From positions 68,120,787 through 68,184,786 of the forward strand of contig NC_091121.1 in assembly GCF_040183065.1 (NCBI RefSeq): a stretch of 64,000 nucleotides of DNA. The letters run 5' to 3'. Positions 32,941-43,970 of the stretch are shown piece after piece (position 1 is the first letter of the stretch; each line of letters opens with the position of its first letter). This DNA is from Periplaneta americana. Lineage: Eukaryota; Arthropoda; Insecta; Blattodea; Blattidae. The translations under genes and the position numbers were made by a program. The notes below the pieces were generated by a model. That model saw only the letters and a program-made list of their open reading frames with translations, made no database searches and was not told the DNA's origin.

Positions 32941-34000
32941 GGCCCGTAACACACTTGAAGAGTATTCGCTAGCGAGAAATGTGTTGCGAGAAAGAAGCGA
33001 AGAGCCTTCCTCCACACACTTGGCGAGTTCTCGCTATCACAGATCATACCTCGCTATGATCATTTATGCACTGCCTTCATGCAGAAAGCATTTTTCTGAT
33101 TATAGTAATCACTCTTTGGGGGAAATATTATAGGTTATGTATTTACGTATAGTGTCGTACCGTACTTAAATATATAACCTGTAAATATATTGTCGTACTT
33201 TACAAATTACGTACGAACGCTATGTTGAATCTGAGTATTCAGATGATGAGGAAATGGAGTTACATGAACACATTTTGTTAATGAAAAGAAAAAGTAGGCC
33301 TAAAATTAAAGCCAGAAATATCTGAAAATAACATTGTATCTTACGAAAATAAGGGCGAGTTTTGGACACTGGTTTCGATTTGAATGATGATACGTTTAGG
33401 CGTTATTTCAGGTTGAATAGACCACAGTTTTTTCCATTCCAGTTGATAGAGGATTCTTTGCTATGTTCTGATTAAAATTATGTAAACTGTTAAGACATAC
33501 AGATACCGGTACATTATTTCAAATGTTTAATTAATACTATTAAATCTCATCAAAATAAAATATAGCCCTATTTATTTTCAGGTAATCTGATATTTGTCTC
33601 CAGATTTCTTCTTTAAGTTTCGTGTTTTTATAGTTTTCATCCTGTGTATCATATAAATAGGCCTACGGGTGACATGGTACAAGTTCGATCAGTTTCTGAC
33701 TGCAATTATCAGCCATCTTTTCTCATTTTCAAATAAAAACAATACAATTCATCGCCACCTGTGATATCTTTTTCTGCATTCAATCGTCATAAAGAGTATA
33801 AATGTCAAACATCTTTGATAAATGTGTCAAGAAAATTCGCTGAGCTACCGATTCCAGCGAGAAACTCGTGCGAGGTTTTTGCCTCGAGCGAGAATCTCTT
33901 CCAATGTGTGGACGTCCATTTGAATCCATGTTATCAAATTTTTTAATTTTCTCCCAACACGATTCTCGCTGGCGAAAACTCTGCAAGTGTGTTACGGGCC
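32941..34000 (+). mobile_element. PIF/Harbinger element, internally deleted (1.06 kb)
   Basis: The ends GGCCCGTAACACACTTGAAG and (inverted) GGCCCGTAACACACTTGCAG continue as imperfect inverted repeats for about 50 bp (GTATTCGCTAGCGAGAA / GTTTTCGCCAGCGAGAA). TAA flanks both sides (32938-32940, 34001-34003), the three-base TWA duplication of this superfamily. Inside, 33225-33420 reads SEYSDDEEMELHEHILL and, in another frame, FDLNDDTFRRYFRLNRPQFF. That matches the N-terminal (D)xxFxxxFRxxRxxF region of Harbinger nucleases. The DDE catalytic part is gone. Confidence 0.85.
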
Positions 34001-34003
34001 TAA

Positions 34004-34335
34004 CTGGGGAAGACGGGATAGAGAAGAGAAGATAGAAAGAAAGTGAAGAGAAGTAGATGAGAAGAGAATAGAATGGAAAGAAAAGAAGAGCGGGAAGAAG
34101 ACTGTAGAGGAGGCTAGGAATGAGGGTGGGGGATGCGATGAGACGAAAGGTAAGAAGAGTAAAGGAAAGTGACTATGAAAGAGAAAGAATAACAACATGT
34201 AAAAAGAAGAAAAAGAAAGGATAAAACTTAGAAGGAATGCAAAGAAAAGGAAGGGAAAAGAAAAAATGACAAAATAAAGAGAACCAAGTGAAATGAGGAA
34301 AATGAAAATGGAGAAAAACGTGAACAGAAATATGC
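34004..34335. repeat. Purine-rich (GAAAGA-like) tract, left part
   Basis: Decayed AG microsatellite. The 138-codon minus frame is F/L/S-rich and not a gene. The tract probably continued into 35598-36235 before an insertion. Confidence 0.65.
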
Positions 34336-34339
34336 TGAG

Positions 34340-35597
34340 TTTACTACTTCGGTCCCATGGTCGGTCCGGAGCCAAGAAGTAAACAATACTAGTTCTGTCC
34401 CGGATCAAAAAGTTAACAGTACTAGTTCGGTCCCGGATCGAAAATAGACCAGTACTGGTTGGAAATCAACATTTTCCCTCCCATTCTATGCAGGCTTAGG
34501 ATTTTCATAAGGCAGGGACGGGTAAATTCGTGACTCGAGACAGAAAACTACAAAATTGCCTGCCTCTTCCTTAAGGCATGGTTAAAAATGTTGATTATCA
34601 TGTACAGTAGTGGGGAAAAAAAAACCGGACCGACCCTTGTAGATGATTTCAGAGCCTTGTTCACTCCAGAGCACGATAGACTGGTAACTAAGACTTTCGT
34701 GGTTCGAATCCTGCCTGGGAAGGAAACTTTTTTTTGTTCCTTACTCAAATTTATTCCCTATACTTTTCGATTGCTGGTAAAATTCATGTTCTGGGAATAA
34801 TAAATTAATTAAGTAGTAAAATATCGCTGCAATCGAAAAGTATTGGGAATAAATTTGAATAAGGAACAAAAAAAAGTTTCCTTCTCAGGCAGGATTCGAA
34901 ACACGAAAGTATTATTTACCAGTCTATCGTGCTCTGGAGTGAACAAGGCTCTGAAATCAGCTACAAGGGACGGTCCGGTTTTTTTTGCCACTACTGTACA
35001 ATGTATAGTACCTATAAAACTTAGTCAAAACTTCTTAAACTTCAGAGTAATCGGTGATACTAAGCCCTATGTGTTTGGAAGAAATGTGTTTTTAGATATT
35101 GGAGTCTATTTATTGATTTAGATACAAATTCTGCCATTTTATCTCTAATACATTGTTCTTTCTTTATTGGGTCTGGTCTTTTTTGTTGCTGGACTTCTAA
35201 TTTGTATGTAAGTGTCAATTTGAATTCGTTTTAGAACGTCTATTAATTGAAAGATGTTAGATGATTCACAACTGTTTGTCGTTCTTTCTGGCGTAGCTGC
35301 GAATTCAAAGAATGACAGGTACGGCCGCGCCTAATTATGAAAACAAGTTCGAATAAGTATCACTACCAACATCAAAACACGCCAGTATCGATATAATACC
35401 AAAATAAAAAGTAGGATTCGATACGACGGCTAGTTCATAATATATACTTAACAGTCTCTTTGATAAATATGTAACTTTTCTATACCTGCATAGTCCGGAC
35501 CGAATTAGTACTGTACCTTTCTGAAACCCGGACCGAATTAGTACCCTATCTTTCAGGTGTGTATCTGATGGGACCGAACTAGTATATGCACCCGATA
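34340..35597. mobile_element. Candidate 1.26-kb element with inverted subterminal TCGGTCC repeats
   Basis: Left part (34341-34460) has three copies of a TACTAnTTCxGTCCC motif. The right part (35495-35585) has three inverted copies (CCGGACCGAATTAGTAC type). The outermost copies pair as ACTACTTCGGTCCCAT and ACTAGTTCGGTCCCAT. The sequence on both sides is purine-rich, and atatgctga / atatgatga (near 34331 and 35597) could be an imperfect target duplication. No transposase. The boundaries and even the single-element reading are tentative. Confidence 0.5.
34602..35000. mobile_element. Foldback Tc1-like MITE with tRNA-like promoter in each arm
   Basis: The ends CAGTAGTGGGGAAAAAAAAA and CAGTAGTGGCAAAAAAAACC face each other, each beside TA. 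The inverted arms are about 185 bp long (34602-34787; 34826-35000), leaving a spacer of about 40 bp. Each arm contains GGTTCGAATCCTGCCT (or its mutated twin ending GGATTCGAAAC on the opposite strand), a B-box match, about 45 bp after a GAGCACGATAGACTGGTAA segment in A-box position. So a tRNA-like or SINE-head sequence seems to be embedded in the arms. Confidence 0.75.
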
Positions 35598-36235
35598 TGA
35601 TGAAGAAAGAAATGAACAGAACAATGAATATAATGAAATGATAAAGAACATACGAATAGAAACAGATGGGAACAGGGAAAACGTAGGAAAGGCAATAAAA
35701 GGGAGAAAGAAAGAGGAGACAAGATAAATAAAGATGGAATGAAAACAAATTAGAAAGAAAAAGAACGGAACTGAAGAGAAAGAAAGAAAAACTATTGAAA
35801 TTGAAAATTTATAACGAAAAGGTGAAAGAAAAGTGGAGAAGAAGAACAAAATGGAGATATGAAAAGTGACGGCAGGAAAAAATAAAATGGCAGAATATGA
35901 AACGAGAGTAGAGGAAATGCAAGTACATACATTCAATATGTATATTCAATAAATGGAAGAAGAGGAGAGATGGAAGAAGAAGAGAGGAGGAAAGAGAGAA
36001 TGGAGGATACTAGAGAGAAGGGGACGAGGGAGGAGATATGAAACGAAACTAGAGAGAAAAGGGAAAAGTAAATAATAGAAGAAAGAAGAGAGAAAAGGAA
36101 AGAAGGAGGAATGGAGGAAGGAAAGGGGAAAGGAAAGATAGTTGAAAGAAGTCGAGAGAGGAAGACAGAGGTGAGAGGAAAGTAGAGGAGAAACAAGAGA
36201 AGATAACTGAAAGGAAGGGAGAAATATAACATTTT
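35598..36235. repeat. Purine-rich (GAGGAAA-like) tract, right part
   Basis: About 640 bp of decayed AG repeat; minus frames are low-complexity artefacts. Confidence 0.65.
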
Positions 36236-36313
36236 CGTAATAGGAAGCTGTGGTCTCAGAAGTATAGGCCGCGCCACCGTTTTTGGCATGTGAAATAAGT
36301 AATGTAAACCTTA

Positions 36314-36655
36314 AGTGCGAGTGTCTTACATTTGTAGCAGAGTATGAGCGGTTGTGATTGGCAGATTGTTGATGTGACGTGTATTTAGGAGGAAGTATCG
36401 TTCTCAGCTGCAGTGGTAACAGAAACTCACTGACTGGACACTGTACTCAAGGACACACCGCAGGAACGCTAACATAGGGAAAGTTAAGTGCGAGTATCTT
36501 ACTTTTGCCGCAGTCTGGTAGCAAGACTGACAACTGTGGTTGGCAGATTGCTGACGTGACGTGTATAGGAGGTGGTACCATTCTCAGCTACACTATCAAC
36601 AGATGTTCGCAGACTGTGCATTGTACTCAAGGACATGCGCCAGAAACGCTGGCGT
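36314..36655. repeat. Diverged tandem duplication, ~172-bp unit x2
   Basis: aagtgcgagtgtcttac ... ttgtgattggcagattgttg ... tgtactcaaggacac is followed by aagtgcgagtatcttac ... tgtggttggcagattgctga ... tgtactcaaggacat. Both copies keep a TTGGCAGATTG core and TGACGTG (TGATGTGACGTG / TGACGTGACGTG). A regulatory role is possible but only suggested by these motifs. Confidence 0.7.
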
Positions 36656-37359
36656 CAGCAATAGATAATATTCAATCAGTAGCTATAAGCCCGACTTATA
36701 TTCAGCCCTCGCCAAATCATACCAAGTCAGTGGGTTTCAGATATCGATATAGGATTTAAGATCCTGTGGCTCTAAGTCCCAGAGTTTATTAGGTAATCGT
36801 ATGGCAATGTCAGGACAAACAGGTTAGTCCACCTATCAGCATCGGATTCATGAATACCGTCTGGGTCACCTGTAGTACTGGAACAATCATGGCATTCATT
36901 ATATAGGGCCTAGGTGCATGGGTCCGCACCTCGAAGGCCTAGGCAGCGAGAAAATACACTAAATATTAATTTTACAGCTTGTTAGCATGCTATGTAATTA
37001 AAATATTTGTCAGTTTAAAAAAAAAATGTTTAAAATTTCAGCGCATGAAAATAATTACCTTCAAGTTTTTAGAACATACAAATGTTGCATCCGAAGGGCT
37101 GAGTTCCCTCATAAAACTGAACAGTTCGCAGTCCCAGTAAAATAGTGTCGTAACTCGAAAATTGTGATTGTAAAGATATAGTATTTGCTAGTAAAATACT
37201 GCTATAAAATATTTTAATAAATAGGTACCAAAACCTATGATAATTTACTATTTTATTATTAGAATTTCGTACCTCCAGCTAGTAAAACAGCGTTGAAAAT
37301 AGTTTACGAAAGTAATATTTTCCTCATCATCCCGTTTCTGGTTTTTCAGATCATTCTAA
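36656..37359. other. Stretch without recognised feature
   Basis: AT-rich, no repeat or coding trace recognised. Confidence 0.4.
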
Positions 37360-37680
37360 CGCCGGCCTCCCGATGCTACTGACTCTCTCGATCGATCTCC
37401 GTGGAATGTAGTTCAGCGATGTTGGTTGGCTTCTGCAATGGCACCCGTGGCGGACCTACTCGGGAGAGGAGTTGCCTCGGACCGACAGGGGGTCCTTGGG
37501 GGAATTTGCCGAAGCAGGAATGGTATATGGATTCTATCAGCTGTAGGGACAGGTCGTTTAGGGAGTCATGTGGTAAGGGCGGTGCGCGTAGGGGATCTGT
37601 GGCATGCAATCCATTCCATATCGCGGGTTAGCGCAATAGATCTCAATAGGTCGCAGTGCTGGGCCATCCTTACACCCCCC
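37360..37680. other. GC-rich block open on several frames, unknown
   Basis: Runs from 'aacgccggcctcccgatgct' to 'cttacaccccccctc'-like sequence. The minus frame 37376-37609 (LRAPPLPHDSLNDLSLQLIE) and two plus frames are open. Neither matches a family I know. Composition and sharp borders suggest a transposable fragment or an old coding exon. Confidence 0.4.
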
Positions 37681-37940
37681 TCAGTTAAATTCCAATTCCA
37701 CTCCAATAATGTGATTTTCGACATACGAAAATATTTTACTGGGTGTGCGAGTTGGTCTTTCTACGGGGAAAGTGAACGGACTATATTTTTCTAGTGCTGT
37801 AGTAATAAGAAATAGTGGATCTCTGCCTTCCTGTCTTATTTTATACCGTTATAGTGAATAAAAATTTACAACCCAGATATTTTTTATACATTGGCATTCA
37901 TTTTGCGTCATTCATCTATGTGTGACTCATCGAAACTGAA

Positions 37941-38240
37941 GTTTTATTTATTTATTTATTTTTATTTATTTATTTATTTATTTATTTATTTTTTTTTTTT
38001 TTCCGTAGGCTTCGCCCTCAGTTCGCTTTTGGAGGCTAACTACGGAGCAACTCATGATTAATAGAGCAATGGTGGGATGTCGGTAGGGTAAATGGAAGTA
38101 CTCCGTGAAAATCTACCACGAAGCACCCTCTTTGTCCACCATAAATTCCACTTGGACCGCAAGGATTGGAGCCCAAGTTACCAGAATGTAGAACCTTCTC
38201 TCTAGCGATCCATATAGTTGAATTACGTACACACACAGAA
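37941..38240 (-). mobile_element. Candidate retroposon 3' end with A-rich tail
   Basis: Read on the minus strand, a 245-bp segment ends 'gggcgaagcctacgg' and passes straight into poly(A) and (AAAT)n (plus strand 37941-38003). That is the layout of a SINE or LINE 3' end. A ggctccaatcc string (B-box-like) lies near 38165. The family is not identified. Confidence 0.45.
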
Positions 38241-38995
38241 GTTAATAGATTTGCTGACGCACAAAAACATATCTACCTGGTGCGACACAGAATCACCATG
38301 GGAAAGGAACAGAGCAAATCACTTGGAGCTGTCTGCAGTTTGAAACAGATGCAGATAGAGCTGACGTAAGCCGGACTGTTAGGGGAATGATGATGCATAT
38401 CGGGAGAATAAGATGTTCCCAACCCCGCCGCAACAACAAACAAGCGACTGTCGAACTGCGACACGTGTCATCTCAACTGGAAAATACAAACCGCACACAA
38501 GGATTGTCATGCGATCACACGGACATAGATACACACTCAATTGTTTGAAGTGATAGAATGTACGAGTTCTGAAGTGCTTCGTATACACGAGTAAATTATA
38601 TGGCACACAAATTCGTGCTTCGTGGTCTAATGATTAACATGTCAGTAGAAGAGAGAAAAAATTGAATTATATTTATAGGGCGAATATTGAAGCGAAGATA
38701 TTATTTAATTTAATTTTTAATCTTCCTCAATTGGCGAGGCTGCCAAAGACAAAGAATGTTAAACAGTAACATTTAAGATGTGACATTAAAAATGTCTTAC
38801 AAGAAGTTTGTATTCAATAAACTGAAATTTACAGTAGACAATGTTTTACAATAATTAAAATTTGCAGTAAAATAAAAAAACATAAAAGATAGAATGAGAA
38901 AATTCAATCGTAATTTGAATTGAAGTACAAGTGTCGCCGTAAAATCTGCACAGAACCCTTCAAAGCCATCATAGGAATTTCCTTAATTGTTGTTG
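38241..38995. other. Stretch without recognised feature
   Basis: No gene or repeat recognised. Small frames around 38273-38606 lack motifs. Confidence 0.4.
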
Positions 38996-38999
38996 GGAC

Positions 39000-39905
39000 T
39001 CCAAATTTATGACAGAATGAGACAAAGTGATAATAGAGTGGTAAATATTAAGACTTTTACTGTAGATATTTCATTTCCTATCAAAAATGTTTCATGACTG
39101 AAAGCAAGTAATGGTCTCTTAAACCAAATTATAGTAATTTAGCAAATACTTCTGGTGAGAAAATTATGTTTTGTTATGGTCCCTCTAGCGCCCACAATTA
39201 ATCCGATGACTTCTATATTTCTGAGTTTATATGATGTTTTGTAGTAAGGGATAGTTGGTTCATAAATTGCCCTTTTCTCTAGATTAACCCCCTCGGGTTG
39301 ATTCTGATGCGCCTCGAATCGTTGGTCGGATCCAGAATATAACCTTTTGTCTCTCCAGGTTTAAATGTTATAATATCAATACGCCGAAGACTGCCGGTAT
39401 CCGTTATTCCATGGACTTCTTCATAGGTAGTGTAGCCATTGGACTTAAGACATGTTGCAATTACAGACCTGATCTTGTGATGCCTGCTGTTACGAAGAGT
39501 TTCGCCAAATGGGCATGAACCCAAGACATGAGCCAAAGTTTCCACCTCACTGTGGCATCGCCACAGTAGTTATTGTCTTGAGTTCTGCCTGGAACAGCTC
39601 GTACAGGAGCAACATTACCGCTCATCTTCAGCGCATCTCTCCATTCGGAGCTAGAAATGTCTGTATGATGTCTGACCCAGCTGTTTACGGAAGTGAAGTC
39701 TTGATATAAGCTGACTCCTTTACGTTTTTGTGGCAGTTGACACCATTTATTAAATTCTTCAGAGCGCAAAATTGTCCTGAGTTTCCTCGAGTCGATTAGA
39801 CCTCTTCTGTTCTTAATGGTGTCTGGGGCGATCAAATTGTTATCCAGAGGTAACTTTCCGAGAATGGAAGTGAAATAACCCTGCAGTTTTTCAGCGCGAA
39901 CAGAT
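39000..39905 (-). pseudogene. LINE pol C-terminus with zinc-finger and restriction-like endonuclease region (LINE-E)
   Basis: Minus-strand order: GYFTSILGKLPLDNNLIAPD, WCQLPQKRKGVSLYQDF, NSWVRHHTDISSSEWRDALK. Then comes a CxxCx...H-type finger reconstructed only by eye across a one-base loss (CGD/CHSEVETLAHVLGSC, ~39545). RHHKIRSVIA follows, with EEVHGITDTGSLRRIDIITF and GYILDPT. After a second one-base loss near 39305 it continues IYEPTIPYYKTSYKLRNIEV with IGLIVGARGTI. The finger followed by RRxDII ... DPT is the arrangement of RLE-bearing LINEs (R2/NeSL-type groups). At least two frameshifts and both ends missing: a dead copy. Confidence 0.75.
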
Positions 39906-40611
39906 CATGTATGTAACAAAAAAGTGTAATAACATATTGTGGAAAGATCATAGTTCTCTCAGAAAAAAAAAATATTTAACACCATTTCATTCTGTGATTT
40001 TTGTCCATACCGACAGAAAATTTAATAAAGAATCGTTTATCCCTCTGTCGTATTTCAATAGTGTGGACAGTTTTTGTGTAAATTTAATTTAAAAGCCACT
40101 AATTTGAAGCCAATGAATGATGCAATCATCATGAAACGTTGTAGCCAGAGAGGGAGGTGGGAGGTAGTTCACCTAGAGAGACAGACTTGAGTTCGTTGAC
40201 CTCTTACATCTGAATTACGAGAAGAAAGAGTAGTATGTTAGCGGTGATGTTGCCAGACTGCTGAAACTACCAAGATAATTTCCTAATTAACCACGCATTT
40301 AATCACAAAACGTAATAAAGGTTTCTATTCATTTAAGTGTACACTATCGTCCATTTCAATCTGCATGGTTCTTTCAGTTCCAATCTGTATATAGATCTGG
40401 AGATTTTACTTATCCCGGGTATATATCGATAGAATAAGATGAACATTTTGTAAAAAAAAAAAAAAAAAAACATATTCCATGGAACTTCTCAAATATAGCG
40501 GCTGGACTTGAAATGAGGTAGCATGAAGTCTATTTTGGTTAAGAAAATTAAATTTCAGAGTTATATTTGGGGAAAAAAGGAAAATTATATCATGAAAAAA
40601 GTGTAAAATTT
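39906..40611. other. Stretch without recognised feature
   Basis: Contains a poly(A) run at about 40453-40470. No gene seen. Confidence 0.4.
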
Positions 40612-41333
40612 CTTCACTTCGTCGTAATGCACATGTTTCTGTCCCATACAACTCCATACTCCACACTAAGCACTTCACTAGTCTCTTCCTCAGTGTTTTT
40701 TTTCAGAGGTCTGCAGGAGATGCTCCTTCTTCTATTAAATCCTTTCTTTGCCATTGCTATCATCCTTTTGACTACCTGGCAGCAGCTCATGTTATTAATT
40801 ATACAGGAATACCATTTTATTTTTACTTCAATTTTACTGACTTTTTGAATGAATTTCACACCCACCCCTTCTAGTAGCAAACTTCCACACATAACTAAAG
40901 CCGCAAATGCAGTCAAAGTTGTCCTACGATCATAGTAAACGATACAGAGTGAGTGTAATATGTTCCAGAAATATGATCGCATTTTTCAGTGAAGAAAGAG
41001 CATCCATTCACTATTAAATCATATTTTCACACAGGTGCGTCCATTTAGTTACATCGCATTCCGGTTTCCCCCACCCATTTCTGCTGGCTCCTCTGTAACG
41101 CCTAGTGGCTGGGCTGTCTTAACTCTTTTCTGAAAACATTTTCTGTTAGGAATTGGACTTCTACGTAATATTATACAACTATTTAATATAATTTAAATAA
41201 AAAGGCCTCGTTAAGTAATTGTCACGTGATTTCCCCCTTTCTAAGACCCTCCTACATAACCACATGGACGAACAGTAGATAGCATATCTGAGTTAATTTA
41301 TCTGTGGATCAGGCAGAAGTAAAGATTGAATTT

Positions 41334-42272
41334 TCAACAGTAATCTCACTAGAGGTTTTGATTTATCTAGAGAAAATCAAAACTCGAGTGGGATTTAATT
41401 GACTATTACACGATTAATAGAAAGTATATAAAGATTATAAGTAACAAAGTACTCCAATACAATAAAATATTAATTGACTTACGAAAATAAACCAGTCTTC
41501 AAATGTATTATTGCACCATTACGCTAGATGGCAGTTGTGCCAACTATGGAATCTTCACTGAACACTGTAGACGGTTACTAGTCAAGAAAGCTTTGTTGAT
41601 TCAGTTTCATTTTTTAAGACAGTTGCATTCCACTTCGATTATCCGAATCCCAGTAATCAACGTCACTTGACAGATGATTTTCAATAAATCTTAATATTAA
41701 ACAATCTCTGATACGTGACTATCCATAATATCATATAGCAGAAGCTATAACATAACCTAACTAATATACACAAGTGTTAGAAAAGTTTTAATTAACGACG
41801 ACGACATAAAAAATAAACATGAATAATTTTAAAAGAAATAATTATTGAATGTACAATTTTCAAATTTGAATGTGGTTGGTGGTTCAATTGATATTATATT
41901 GGACGTGTGCGTAATAGAAGTGGAACTCGTTGATTTAGGCCTACATGGTGTATTCAACTTATTCAGGATTTCAGAATGAATAATTTTAAAAGGAATAATT
42001 ATTAAATGTACAATTTTCAAATTTGAATGTGGTTGGTGGTTCAATTGATGTTATATTGGACGTGTGCGTAAAAGAAGTGGAACTCGTTGATTTAGGCCTA
42101 CATGTGTATTCAACCTATTCAGGATTTCCGAATGGTGCTCTTCATTTATTTGTAAATCGGATTTCAGAAGATGCATAGGTATGATCAGTGATTTTTATTA
42201 ATTCTTGTTCTTGAATGCCAATGCGAGTCATATTCGAAACTGCTGTGCATCGACTGGAGTGGTTTGTAATTA

Positions 42273-42312
<40 letters not shown>

Positions 42313-42530
42313 TGACGTCCAGACCAGCGCAGTTTCAAATGTTGGCAAACAAAGAAACAAATGCTAGGGACGCGATAAAATTAAACAAATGCTAGGGACG
42401 CGATAAAATTAAACAAATGCTAGGAACGCGATAAAATTGTGCGATAAGCAGCCATGATTGGTCGAAATACGTCCTTTCGTACCGTTTTATTGGTCAAAAG
42501 TAGTATGACGTAGTAAGAGTGTAATAGTCA
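41334..42530 (-). mobile_element. Crypton-like element, copy 2, inside the mariner
   Basis: Inverted relative to copy 1 (30404-31487) and collinear with it, from tcaacagtaatctcac to gtgtaatagtca. The coding relic (minus, ~42275-41835) reads TNHSSRCTAVSNMTRIGI, QEQELIKITDHTYASS, then STSSTSITHTSNIISI, EPPTTFKFENCTFNN and a stop. Here the catalytic-site H is present but the preceding G is D. A 157-bp tandem duplication (41821-41977 / 41978-42134) and a third copy of the 28-bp 5' repeat distinguish it from copy 1. CAGTA lies at both junctions. Against uninterrupted mariner copies the interruption is clean to within a few bases. Confidence 0.65.
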
Positions 42531-42984
42531 GTATAAAAAAGGTACACTGTTATAGAGTAGGTACAGAATTATTTCAAAAGGCGTAGGATTATGGCTCCCC
42601 CATGTCGCCTAATTTGAGTGCTTTGCATTATTTCTTTGGGGTTACTGTGAAACAGTTGTGTTTGCTGAACATCCTACAACAATAGAATAATTAAATAATT
42701 CCATTCAAGAAACCATAGGCTACATTCAGTTTCAGAAGATATGCTTGAAAACGTTTTTGATAATATACACAAAAGAACTGAAGCCTGTATCGAAATGAAC
42801 GACCACCATTTTCAATAATTTGTTTAAATATCCTGATTTTGATCACTTTTTAAGTTTTAAAGCACTGTAAATATTGCGTACTGATGTGTTGTAGACAGTA
42901 TACTTTACATTGCATAATATAAATACGTTAGCTTGGATAGTTCAGTTAGTGAGTAAAAACACTAATTGTTAATACCGTACTGTA

Positions 42985-43970
42985 TCTATACTACTACTAA
43001 TAAATCTGTAACCGAAATTTTTCTGGTAATTTTCGATTTTCCAAACATAATTGGTCCTAACATATATAATTAACCGCCCTGAAACCGAAAATCGCTTTTT
43101 TGACATTTTTGTTTGTATGTCTGTCTGTCTGTCTGTCTGTCTGTCACCTTTTCACGCGATAATGGCTGAACCGATTTATATGAAAATTGGAATATAAATT
43201 AAGTTCGTTGTAACTTAGAATTTAGGCTATATGGCATTCAAAATATTTTATTTAAAAGGGGGTTTATAAGGGACATGAATTAAATAAATCGAAATATCTC
43301 CCTTATTATTAATTTTCATAAAAAATATTACATAACAAAAATTTCTTTAAAAACAATTTCCGATAAGTTTTACTCTATGTAAAATTTTGATAAGACTGAT
43401 ATTTAATGAGATAAATGAGTTTCAAAATTACAATAACAACGCCATCTAAGGCGGTGTAATGAAATAAAAAACAAATGACTTCGTCTATAAGGGGCCTTGG
43501 ACAACAACAATCGAAAGCTATGAAACATAGCTTACAGAGAATGTTTCTGTGTTTGTATGAAGTAATATCAGAAGCTAAATTAACCGATTTGTATAATTAA
43601 TTATTAATTCACCATTGGAAAGTGTAGTTTCTCTAGATGGACATAATGCTATAATGTTATTACAGGAACTTCTGAGTGAGTCGAGGACAGGTAAGATTAA
43701 AATAGCTTCTTATGCACAGAAAACTTCATAGGCTATTTTGTACATTCGTTTCCTGTATTTCCTAAAATAATTTTTATGACCAAATGAGTGGTCTCTGGAT
43801 CAAAATGATCGCATTTTAATTTTTTAATACAATTTAAATTAAGTAGCATAATAAACGATTTATTCTTCTATTAAACACGAATGTACTCTGGATCAAATGT
43901 CCTATTTTAATTATGTAATTACTTTATATTTATTTCTAACGGGTGCAGCGGAGCGCACGGATAAGGCTAG
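42985..43970 (+). mobile_element. Non-autonomous Helitron, 986 bp
   Basis: Begins TCTATACTACTACTAATAAA and ends GGATAAGGCTAG: the 5'-TC and 3'-CTAG termini of Helitrons. About 10 bp before the end, GTGC and GCAC can pair around AGCGGAGC, the usual subterminal hairpin. The site is between A (42984) and T (43971). The empty site actgtattttgatt exists intact in mariner copies A and B, so there is no target duplication, exactly as Helitrons insert. A (TGTC)n run lies at about 43119-43143. No Rep/helicase gene. Confidence 0.93.

Noticed and set aside
33992-36289. Minus-strand frames of 118-138 codons
   Set aside because: Also translations of purine-rich tracts.
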